Source: an uncultured Acetatifactor sp. (GTDB lineage: Bacteria > Bacillota > Clostridia > Lachnospirales > Lachnospiraceae). From it: 64,000 nucleotides of DNA. The notes beneath the pieces are model-generated. The model was not told the origin of the DNA. It searched no databases and saw only the letters and a list, made by a program, of their open reading frames with translations. The stretch is from NCBI GenBank assembly GCA_910580225.1, contig CAJTXE010000003.1:87600-151599 (forward strand), given 5' to 3'. Of this stretch, positions 8,155 through 15,320 are shown in pieces. The stretch's first letter is position 1. Each line of letters begins with the position of its first letter. Made by a program: the position numbers and the translations under genes.

Positions 8155-9783
8155 ATGGAAGAAAAATATAATTTAAGTGAATATGTTGACAGACTGTATT
8201 CAGCTGCTTTGAAAAAGACGCGGGACTCTTATGCGGCAGAAGAGATAGCCCAGGAGACATTTCTGGCTGTCATCAGCCAGCTTTCCCGGGGGAAGAAGCC
8301 TGATAACCTGTGGGCATGGCTTCTTACCATCCTCTCCAACAAATACTGTGACTGGCTGCGGGAGAAGTACAACAAACCCCAGATCAGCTTCGAAGAGTAC
8401 CCCTTCGAGATAGCCCAGGAGCCCGAACCGGAGGAGGAGTCCGTGGAAAAACTGGAGGTAATCCGCAGAGAACTGGGTTATCTGGCCCGGATACACCGGG
8501 AAGTGATGGTGCGATTTTACATGCATGGGCATACGGTGGAACGGATTGCAGCAGACCTGGGGATTCCTTCGGGAACAGTGAAAAGCCGGCTGAATATAGG
8601 AAGACAGCATATCAGAAAAGGAGTGGCTGATATGGAAAACTATACAAGACAAAGTTATGAACCGGATACCCTGCACCTGTCCTGTTCCGGAGAGATAGGA
8701 CTTAACAATGAACCTTTTTCGTTGGTGTCTTCTGCGGATAAGCTGGCCCAGAGCATTCTGAGCCTTGCCTACCCAAAGCCCTTAACCGAGACTGAGCTTG
8801 CCAAAGCCCTTGGAGTTCCCGCGGCTTTTGTGGAGCCTGTGACGGAGAGACTGATTCAGGGCGAACTTATGAAGCGTACAGAAGGTGGGAAAGTATATAC
8901 GGATTTTATTATCTTTACAGAAAGGGACAGGAAGGCGACCTTTGAACGACAGCTTGCCCTTGCGGAAGACCACTTTCAGTTGTTCTGGGAGGATGTTGGG
9001 CTGGCGCTAGGCGAACTGCGGCAAAAACCCTGGTACCTGCGCCAGACGGAGCGGGCACGGACCAGGTTGGAACTTCATTTCTGCATACGACTTTTGATAA
9101 ATGCCTGTGTTTCGGTCCGGGATGAAGTCACGGGGGATTTTCCGTATTCCGAGTATCCTTACCGCAGGGACGGAGGAAGATGGATTGCCATGGGCATGCA
9201 GTATTCGGCAGAGGATTGTAAAGAGAATGAAGAGCTGTTCTGGAAATATAATGTAAATGGGCAGGCAGGGAACATGGATCGGAATTTCCGGGATACAAAA
9301 TTTCTGCAGATACTGCTGTACGATACGGCGTTGGGAAATCTTCCTGATCATAAGTGGATACCCGAGTATAAGAAATGGTTCTATGAACTGTGGAAGAAGG
9401 TGCCTGCCGAAGAGTCAGCGGTAAGCGCCCATGTGCTGGAGGATGCGGAGATCCTGATAGAGCATGGCTTCCTGCGGCGGGAGGATACCTTGGAACTGGA
9501 TATTCCAGTACTGACCACAGAGGAGTATCAGGAGGAAGGACTTCTGTGGGAAGTATATGTGGAGAAGATTGCGGCCCGAGTCCGGGAGGTGCTGCAGCCG
9601 ATCTTTGATAATGGTTTTGTAAAGTTGCCCGCTCATCTGAAGGATGTGCCCAGATGGCAGCAGTATATGTTCTGCGGAGACCGTATTCCCATGGCGCTGA
9701 TCTGCAGGGCCAGGGAGATGGGGCTGTTCCTGGAGGGAGTGGATTATCCGGTGCCGGCTGCGTTGCTGATTTACGAGGTATAA
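8155..9783 (+). CDS. Sigma-70 family (ECF-like) sigma factor with long C-terminal extension
   Basis: Starts at ATG 8155, eight bases after AGGGG, giving 542 residues. Residues about 5-75 form sigma region 2 (YAAEEIAQETFLAVI and the promoter-melting WAWLLTILSNKYCDWLRE). Residues about 105-160 form region 4 with the helix-turn-helix TVERIAADLGIPSGTVKSRL. An ordinary ECF factor would end here. Instead a further 380 residues follow, beginning with a winged-helix-like part (LTETELAKALGVPAAFVEPV) and continuing as a mostly helical domain rich in Trp and Tyr. No anti-sigma gene adjoins it, so the extension may regulate the factor in cis. That is inference. Confidence 0.85.
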   Translation: MEEKYNLSEYVDRLYSAALKKTRDSYAAEEIAQETFLAVISQLSRGKKPDNLWAWLLTILSNKYCDWLREKYNKPQISFEEYPFEIAQEPEPEEESVEKLEVIRRELGYLARIHREVMVRFYMHGHTVERIAADLGIPSGTVKSRLNIGRQHIRKGVADMENYTRQSYEPDTLHLSCSGEIGLNNEPFSLVSSADKLAQSILSLAYPKPLTETELAKALGVPAAFVEPVTERLIQGELMKRTEGGKVYTDFIIFTERDRKATFERQLALAEDHFQLFWEDVGLALGELRQKPWYLRQTERARTRLELHFCIRLLINACVSVRDEVTGDFPYSEYPYRRDGGRWIAMGMQYSAEDCKENEELFWKYNVNGQAGNMDRNFRDTKFLQILLYDTALGNLPDHKWIPEYKKWFYELWKKVPAEESAVSAHVLEDAEILIEHGFLRREDTLELDIPVLTTEEYQEEGLLWEVYVEKIAARVREVLQPIFDNGFVKLPAHLKDVPRWQQYMFCGDRIPMALICRAREMGLFLEGVDYPVPAALLIYEV

Positions 9784-9882
9784 GCATGTATGTTGATACC
9801 ATACCGGCGGATTGACAGATGCTCAACGATATGTCTCTGATTTTCAGGACGAAATGAAAAAATGATAAAATAATATAGAGAC

Positions 9883-9911
9883 TTGACTTTTGTATGAAAT
9901 CGTACTAAACT
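9883..9911 (+). promoter_or_regulatory. Promoter of the marR-MATE operon
   Basis: TTGACT (9883-9888), 17 bases, TAAACT (9906-9911). The spacer contains one arm of the palindrome described in the next entry. Confidence 0.75.
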
Positions 9912-9932
9912 TACATAGGTACGATTTCATAC
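9892..9932. promoter_or_regulatory. Palindromic operator flanking the -10 box of marR
   Basis: GTATGAAATCGTAC (9892-9905) and its exact reverse complement GTACGATTTCATAC (9919-9932) flank a 13-base centre that begins with the -10 hexamer. This is the geometry of an autoregulatory MarR operator. A T-run follows, so the RNA could also fold as a terminator hairpin. Confidence 0.7.
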
Positions 9933-9963
9933 TTTTTTATTGAGAAAAGGCAGGAGGTATTGC

Positions 9964-10401
9964 ATGCAGGGCTATACGACAAAAGAAATGAAGCGCTTCA
10001 ATTACCTGGTAAGTGAGACCAATGGGGCTTATCATGAGGCATATCTGAAACTGGGAATGTCCGACAGCGAAGGGCAGATTCTCTATACCATCTGCAATAA
10101 CGGGGACAGCTGTCTCCTAAGCGAAATCTGCCGGCTGTCGGGTATCAGCAAGCAGACTGTGAATTCTGCTCTGCGGAAACTGGAGGGGGAGGGGATTGTC
10201 TATCTGGAGGCTTACGGCGGAAGACGGAAGCGGGTATGCCTGACGGAACAGGGGAAAGTTCTGGCAGAGCGGACAGTGGTGCGCCTGATCGAGATTGAGA
10301 ACGGGATTCTGGATTCCTGGCCAAGGGAGAAACTGGAGCTGTATCTGGAACTGACAGAGAATTATTTAGAGGCGCTTCGGGATCAGATCCGGGAATTGTA
10401 A
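9964..10401 (+). CDS. MarR-family transcriptional regulator
   Basis: A 145-residue winged-helix regulator starting at ATG 9964 after a strong AGGAGGT. The recognition region is LLSEICRLSGISKQTVNSALRKLEGEGIVYLEAYGGRRKRVCLTEQGK (about residues 45-92), with the typical MarR wing and LTEQGK closing segment. N- and C-terminal helices would form the dimer. It precedes a MATE pump by 119 bases, a common arrangement in which the MarR protein represses the pump and releases DNA on binding a drug. The palindrome at its promoter is the likely operator. Confidence 0.9.
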   Translation: MQGYTTKEMKRFNYLVSETNGAYHEAYLKLGMSDSEGQILYTICNNGDSCLLSEICRLSGISKQTVNSALRKLEGEGIVYLEAYGGRRKRVCLTEQGKVLAERTVVRLIEIENGILDSWPREKLELYLELTENYLEALRDQIREL

Positions 10402-10520
10402 GGGGAATGGGACTCACATAAGAAAGCGGATTGAAAGCAGTGAATCCGGAACGGCTGCGGGGAAGAGAAATGCCGGAAGGTTCCGTGGTCCTGGAGGAAG
10501 CGGACAGGAGGGATTATATT

Positions 10521-11849
10521 ATGAAGATTCAATTATCAGATCATTTTGATTACAAAAAATTATTGCGGTTCACGCTGCCGTCTATTGTGATGATGATTTT
10601 TACATCCATCTATGGTGTGGTGGACGGGTTTTTCGTATCCAATTTCGTGGGGAAGACACCGTTTGCAGCGGTGAATTTTATTATGCCTTTTCTGATGATT
10701 CTGGGTGCTGTGGGATTTATGTTCGGCACGGGAGGCAGCGCCCTGATCGCCATTACCATGGGAACCGGGGACCGGGAGCGGGCGAACAGATTGTTTTCCC
10801 TGTTTGTCTATATCTCTGCGATCTGCGGCGTAATCATTGCTGTCCTTGGGATTGTATTGATCCGTCCTGTGGCGGCTCTGTTAGGGGCAGAGGGGGTGTT
10901 GCTGGATAATTGCGTGCTGTACGGCAGAGTCATTTTGATTGCCCTTCCGGCTTTTATCCTGCAGTATGAGTTTCAGAGTTTCTTTATCACGGCGGAGAAA
11001 CCCCAGCTGGGCCTGGCTGTTACCGTTGCGGCGGGGATGACGAATATGGTTCTGGACGGGGTGTTTGTTGGGCTGCTTCAATGGGGACTTGTGGGAGCAG
11101 CCGGGGCTACGGCGTTGAGTCAGGCAGTGGGCGGTATCATACCGCTGATATATTTCGGCCGCCCCAATACCAGTCTGCTGCGGCTTACCAGGACAAAGTT
11201 CGACGGCAGAGCCCTGTTGAAAACCTGTGTCAATGGTTCTTCTGAACTGATGTCGAATATTTCCATGTCTGTGGTGGGGATGTTTTATAATCTGCAGCTG
11301 ATGAAATACGCCGGAGAGGACGGAGTTGCGGCTTATGGTGTGCTGATGTACGTGAGCATGATCTTTTTTGCCGCTTTTATCGGCTATTCCGTGGGGGTGG
11401 CTCCGGTGGTGGGCTATCATTACGGCGCGGGAAACAGGGAGGAGCTGAAAGGACTGCTGAAGCGGAGTCTGGTACTGATCGGCATTTTTTCAGTGGGCAT
11501 GCTGGGACTGGGGGAAGGGCTGGCCCGCCCCCTTTCCCTGATTTTTGTGGGATATGATGCAGAATTACTGGAACTGACTTTGGAGGGGTTTTTTGTGTAT
11601 TCTTTTTCATTTTTGTTTGCGGGGATTGCTGTATATGGGTCTTCCTTTTTTACAGCGCTGGGCAATGGTCTGGTGTCGGCGCTGATTTCATTCCTGCGGA
11701 CGCTGGTATTCCAGGTGGCGGCTGTGCTGCTGTTTCCTCTGGTGTGGGGGATTGACGGTATCTGGATCTCCATTGTGGCTGCGGAGCTGATGGCAGCTGT
11801 GGTGACTGTTTTGTTCCTGGTGGGGATGCGGGGAAAGTATCATTATTGA
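10521..11849 (+). CDS. MATE-family efflux transporter
   Basis: A 442-residue, 12-helix transporter starting at ATG 10521 behind AGGAGGG. The N-terminal half opens with LRFTLPSIVMMIFTSIYGVVDGFFVSNFVG, here seen as the two usual elements FTLPSIVMM and YGVVDGFFV. The second half repeats the fold (VNGSSELMSNISMSVVGMF). MATE proteins export cationic drugs or metabolites using a Na+ or H+ gradient. The upstream MarR gene suggests inducible drug export; the substrate is unknown. Confidence 0.9.
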   Translation: MKIQLSDHFDYKKLLRFTLPSIVMMIFTSIYGVVDGFFVSNFVGKTPFAAVNFIMPFLMILGAVGFMFGTGGSALIAITMGTGDRERANRLFSLFVYISAICGVIIAVLGIVLIRPVAALLGAEGVLLDNCVLYGRVILIALPAFILQYEFQSFFITAEKPQLGLAVTVAAGMTNMVLDGVFVGLLQWGLVGAAGATALSQAVGGIIPLIYFGRPNTSLLRLTRTKFDGRALLKTCVNGSSELMSNISMSVVGMFYNLQLMKYAGEDGVAAYGVLMYVSMIFFAAFIGYSVGVAPVVGYHYGAGNREELKGLLKRSLVLIGIFSVGMLGLGEGLARPLSLIFVGYDAELLELTLEGFFVYSFSFLFAGIAVYGSSFFTALGNGLVSALISFLRTLVFQVAAVLLFPLVWGIDGIWISIVAAELMAAVVTVLFLVGMRGKYHY

Positions 11850-12007
11850 GAAGTATCAGACAATAGATGAAATGAGAAAGGATAAATTGGATACGACACT
11901 GCAGCAACTGAAAAGGCAGCGCATAATTCAGAAAATCAATATGGAAAACTCTGCCTTGACAAGTATCTGTATTCCGGCTATGATGCAGTTATAAATGGAA
12001 GAAACAT

Positions 12008-12316
12008 GTGGATGGCAGGGCCATCGGCAGTCTGACCATTGATTTTCCGGCGAAGCAGGTGCTGGTGGAGGGCAGAAGTGTCCGCCTGACAGCTCTGGAA
12101 TTCAGATTGCTGGCCTATCTGGTTCGGAATGAAGGCAGAGTAATCTCCAAGCAGGAGCTGTTCGAACAGGTATGGGAGGATAAATTCACCGGAGACGGGA
12201 CATTGAATGTGCATATCAGGAAGCTCAGGGAAGCCATTGAGCATAATCCCGGCAGTCCGAAATATATCCTTACAGTCTGGGGGGACGGATATCGGTTCTG
12301 TGGAGAACAGTCATGA
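12008..12316 (+). CDS. OmpR/PhoB-type DNA-binding domain lacking a receiver domain
   Basis: 102 residues forming a complete winged-helix output domain: LTALEFRLLAYLVRNEGRVIS, here read as LTALEFRLLAYL then the recognition segment TLNVHIRKLREAIE and closing wing VWGDGYRF. A normal response regulator has about 120 more residues with the phospho-accepting Asp. Upstream of GTG 12008 the frame closes within eight codons, and only 158 bases separate it from the MATE gene, so the receiver is gone. The last codons overlap the kinase start (ATGA). It may be a remnant or a kinase-independent DNA-binding protein. The start codon is uncertain. Confidence 0.65.
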   Translation: MDGRAIGSLTIDFPAKQVLVEGRSVRLTALEFRLLAYLVRNEGRVISKQELFEQVWEDKFTGDGTLNVHIRKLREAIEHNPGSPKYILTVWGDGYRFCGEQS

Positions 12317-13668
12317 AGAGGCGCTGTTTTCAAGTGGTGCTTCTGCTGATATTCGGGGTGGAACTGGGAGGCTTGTTCCTCTTTTCGGCCCAAGACACCG
12401 AAAATCTGCTGGATTCTGTCGCAGTAAATGAAGAACGATATTCCGTACAGGAAAACTGGAACAGAATGGAGGCCCATAGAGGAAAGACGGGGCTGGACTA
12501 TGCGGTGATCGATAATGCGGGCAAGGTACTGTTTCGCACGAGGGCCGGCCTCAGCGAGAATATGAATCAGGCGGTGATTCACAGGGACACAATTGTGGAT
12601 GTGGAGCAGGACGGACATGTAGTGGGGAAGATATTGATTTATAATAACGGAGAAGAGCTGCTTGTAACCCGAAAGCGGGCGGCCGTGGTGGTTTTGGGAA
12701 CTTCGATTGCCGTTCAGGCGATACTGTATATGTCTTATACCGCATATCTGAACCGCAGAATGATTCGGCCGTTTCAGGATATGAAGCATTTTGCCCGCAG
12801 AGTGGCGGGAGGAAATCTTGATATTCCGCTGGAGATGGACCGATATAATCTGTTCGGTGCATTTACAGAGAGCTTTGACATTATGCGGGCGGAACTGAAG
12901 AGGGCCAGAGTGGCAGAGGCGAAAGCCAATGCGGACAAAAAGGAGCTGGTGGCCAAGCTTTCTCACGATATTAAGACACCGGTAGCCAGCATACAGGCCG
13001 CCGCTGAAGTGGGAGCGGCTTTGGCGGAGCATGTCCGTTCCGGAACAGCGGAAAAGAATGTATGTTCAGGAGGCGCCCAGGGACAGGAGGAGCTGCTGCT
13101 GGCGGGAATGGGGGATAATTACCTGCAGATCATACGCAAGGCGGAACAGATCAACACGCTTGTGACCAATCTGTTCACGGCTACGCTGGAGGAGATGGAA
13201 CAGCTGACTGTGACTCCTGGGGATATGGAGTCAGGAGAGCTTACGGCCATTTTGGAAAGTGCGGATTATCTGCATCGTGCAGTGCTTCCGGCAGTTCCGG
13301 ACTGTCTGCTGTATGGGGACAGACTTCGCTTGCAGCAGGTATTTGACAATCTGTTTGCCAATTCTTACAAATATGCGGATACGAAGATTGATGTGACATT
13401 AGAGACAGGGGGCGGATATCTTGCTGTGGAGATGGAGGACAGGGGCGGTGGTGTGGGCAGTGAAGAATTGCCTCTGATAAAGGAAAAGTTCAGACGAGGG
13501 AGTAATGCGAAGGAGGCGGAAGGAGCAGGACTGGGGCTGTATATCGCGGATTATTTTATGAAAGCAATGCAGGGGAAGCTTCTGGTGGAAAATGGGGAAA
13601 AGGGACTGCGGGTTACGGTAGTAATCCGAATGAGCGGCTGCGATACAGCAGAGCAGATTAAAATATAA
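12313..13668 (+). CDS. Two-component sensor histidine kinase
   Basis: 451 residues. Transmembrane helices are at about 8-25 and 122-142 and enclose a small extracellular sensor domain. A HAMP-like linker (MIRPFQDMKHFARRVAGGN) follows, then the HisKA box with His218 in LSHDIKTPVASIQ, and an HATPase domain with the N box (DNLFANSYKY), G1 (EDRGGGVG) and G2 (GAGLGLYIADYF). The ATG overlaps the stop of the truncated regulator gene, the usual operon form. With the partner's receiver missing, its phosphotransfer target is unclear. Confidence 0.9.
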   Translation: MKRRCFQVVLLLIFGVELGGLFLFSAQDTENLLDSVAVNEERYSVQENWNRMEAHRGKTGLDYAVIDNAGKVLFRTRAGLSENMNQAVIHRDTIVDVEQDGHVVGKILIYNNGEELLVTRKRAAVVVLGTSIAVQAILYMSYTAYLNRRMIRPFQDMKHFARRVAGGNLDIPLEMDRYNLFGAFTESFDIMRAELKRARVAEAKANADKKELVAKLSHDIKTPVASIQAAAEVGAALAEHVRSGTAEKNVCSGGAQGQEELLLAGMGDNYLQIIRKAEQINTLVTNLFTATLEEMEQLTVTPGDMESGELTAILESADYLHRAVLPAVPDCLLYGDRLRLQQVFDNLFANSYKYADTKIDVTLETGGGYLAVEMEDRGGGVGSEELPLIKEKFRRGSNAKEAEGAGLGLYIADYFMKAMQGKLLVENGEKGLRVTVVIRMSGCDTAEQIKI

Positions 13669-13692
13669 GACAGCAGATAAACGCCGGCCGTG

Positions 13693-13721
13693 TTGCTTTT
13701 TTCCATAAACCATGCTATGAT
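13693..13721 (+). promoter_or_regulatory. Promoter upstream of the CD3324-family gene
   Basis: TTGCTT (13693-13698), 17 bases, TATGAT (13716-13721). The region 13669-13989 also holds an eight-base hairpin (CCATCCTT 13739-13746 with AAGGATGG 13760-13767) and an eight-codon reading frame at 13804. I see nothing else in it. Confidence 0.6.
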
Positions 13722-13803
13722 AAAAAACGCCGTAGAGACCATCCTTGTCAAGCGCCTTTAAGGATGGATTTTGATAAAGTGAAAGAGGAAAGGAGACTTC
13801 CAT

Positions 13804-13830
13804 ATGATGAGATACGTTAAGTCTGCATAG
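13804..13830 (+). pseudogene. Possible truncated CD3324-like 5' fragment
   Basis: AAAGGAG is followed by ATG ATG and a frame reading MMRYVKSA then TAG. The residues resemble the N terminus of CD3324-family proteins (the intact neighbour begins MGYIRAEEILP). It may be a remnant of a second copy cut by a stop, or a short leader peptide. Too short for certainty. Confidence 0.25.
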
Positions 13831-13989
13831 CACTGGCTATTGCAGAATAAGCAGCGGTGCCGCATCCTGGCGGACTGACCGATGCAAGGAAATGTTATAG
13901 CCAATGCTTTCCTGAAATTGTTACTTTCACTGTGCACTGAAATGTGGGCTGTGAACAGAAATTGGAAATTGACAATGGAGGAGGCAGAC

Positions 13990-14277
13990 ATGGGCTATAT
14001 AAGAGCAGAAGAAATTCTGCCGGGCGAGATTATAGAACTGATTCAGGAGTATGTTGACGGAACAAACATATATATTCCGCGAAAGCAGGAACACAGAAGG
14101 GAATGGGGGGCTAAAACCACCTACCGGGTGGAGCTGCAGGACAGAAACCACCTGATTTACAGGGACTATCTGGCCGGTATGCCGATTTATGAATTGGCTG
14201 AGACTTATTATTTATCTGAGAAAAGCATACAGCGGATTATTCGACAGGAGAGACTGTCACACAGGGAGCTGACTTAA
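13990..14277 (+). CDS. CD3324-family HTH protein
   Basis: A 95-residue protein starting at ATG 13990 behind GGAGGAGG. It shows the family pattern: MGYIRAEEILPGEIIELIQ at the N terminus, then VDGTNIYIPRKQ, WGAKTTYRVELQDRN and a C-terminal helix-turn-helix-like part (IYELAETYYLSEKSIQRII) as in Mor-type DNA-binding proteins. It is probably a small DNA-binding regulator, but no target is known to me. A terminator overlaps its stop codon. Confidence 0.8.
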   Translation: MGYIRAEEILPGEIIELIQEYVDGTNIYIPRKQEHRREWGAKTTYRVELQDRNHLIYRDYLAGMPIYELAETYYLSEKSIQRIIRQERLSHRELT

Positions 14278-14294
14278 GGTCGGTTCCTTTTTTT
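14265..14294 (+). terminator. Terminator of the CD3324-family gene
   Basis: GGAGCTGAC (14265-14273) pairs with GTCGGTTCC (14279-14287), including two G-U pairs, with the stop codon in the loop, followed by seven T. Confidence 0.75.
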
Positions 14295-14301
14295 ATGCCC
14301 A

Positions 14302-14388
14302 AGCCCGTGCAGTAGAAGTCTGCCGCTAAAGCGGAGCACGGGCTGTGCGGCGAGTAGGGATAAAATCTTCCCCCGGACGACACGCCGC
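14302..14388 (+). other. Structured non-coding element of unknown role
   Basis: AGCCCGTGC (14302-14310) pairs exactly with GCACGGGCT (14336-14344). Inside is a CCGC-TAAA-GCGG tetraloop hairpin (14323-14334). A second, weaker arm pair GCGGCG/CGCCGC (14347-14352 and 14383-14388) follows. It lies between a terminator and an ABC operon, has no T-run, and matches no RNA family I know. Confidence 0.45.
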
Positions 14389-14559
14389 GTATCATCCGTA
14401 GGAAAGAGATGGTTATGAAAGGTCAGAATATATAGTAATAATTTAAGGTTTCCATAAGGATTGGATAAAGACATTTAAGGATTCCTGAGGGAAAATAGAA
14501 CATAGAGAAGGCACGGCAGCCGGAGAAGGCTGGTGCACAGAAAGGCAGGGATTCCATTT

Positions 14560-15318
14560 ATGAAAAACGTTTTATTGCAGACAGAGGCCCTGAGTAAATC
14601 TTTTTCCAACGGAGGGGTATTACAGCATGTTCTGAAAAATATTGATTTACAGTTGTATGAGGGAGATTTCACAGTGATTATGGGAGCCAGCGGAGCGGGG
14701 AAGTCCACACTTTTGTATGCGCTGTCAGGGATGGATACCCCTTCTCTGGGAAAGATTACTTTCGGGAAGGAGATCATATCGGAATTGAATTCTGACGATC
14801 TGGCTGTATTTCGCCGAAGGTCCTGCGGATTTGTATTCCAGCAGATTTATCTAATCGATGGGATGAGCGTGATGGATAATGTACTGGCGGCTGGACTACT
14901 GGTGAACAGGGACAAAAAGGTGTTGGTTCGGCGGGCAGAGGAACTGCTCCTGGCGGTAGATATTCCGGAGGAGGCATGGAAGAAATTTCCTGCCCAGCTG
15001 TCCGGGGGAGAGGCCCAGCGGGTGGGGATTGTCCGGGCGCTGATCAATTCCCCCCGGATTCTTTTTGCCGACGAGCCTACTGGGGCACTGAACTCCAAAA
15101 CCGGTCTGGATGTCCTGGATACTCTCAGCCGGTTTAACGGACAGGGACAGAGCGTGGTAATGGTGACCCATGATATGCGTTCCGCCAGGCGGGGCAATCG
15201 GATTTTATATCTGAGGGACGGTGCAGTTCTGGGAGAATGTGATTTGGGAACCTATGTGCATGGTGACAGGGGCCGACATGAGAAATTATCCGCCTTTCTG
15301 GAAGAAATGGGGTGGTAG
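14560..15318 (+). CDS. ABC transporter ATP-binding protein (MacB/LolD type)
   Basis: A 252-residue ATPase. Walker A is GASGAGKST (about residues 46-54), the signature is LSGGEAQRVGIVRAL, Walker B is ILFADEPTGALN, and the switch His is in VVMVTHDMRSA. The sequence ADEPTGALN is characteristic of ATPases that pair with FtsX-like permeases in antimicrobial-peptide resistance or lipoprotein release. ATG 14560 is chosen; GTG 14533 in frame is less likely. The stop lies just before the permease gene, so the two are coupled. Confidence 0.93.
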   Translation: MKNVLLQTEALSKSFSNGGVLQHVLKNIDLQLYEGDFTVIMGASGAGKSTLLYALSGMDTPSLGKITFGKEIISELNSDDLAVFRRRSCGFVFQQIYLIDGMSVMDNVLAAGLLVNRDKKVLVRRAEELLLAVDIPEEAWKKFPAQLSGGEAQRVGIVRALINSPRILFADEPTGALNSKTGLDVLDTLSRFNGQGQSVVMVTHDMRSARRGNRILYLRDGAVLGECDLGTYVHGDRGRHEKLSAFLEEMGW

Positions 15319-15320
15319 AT

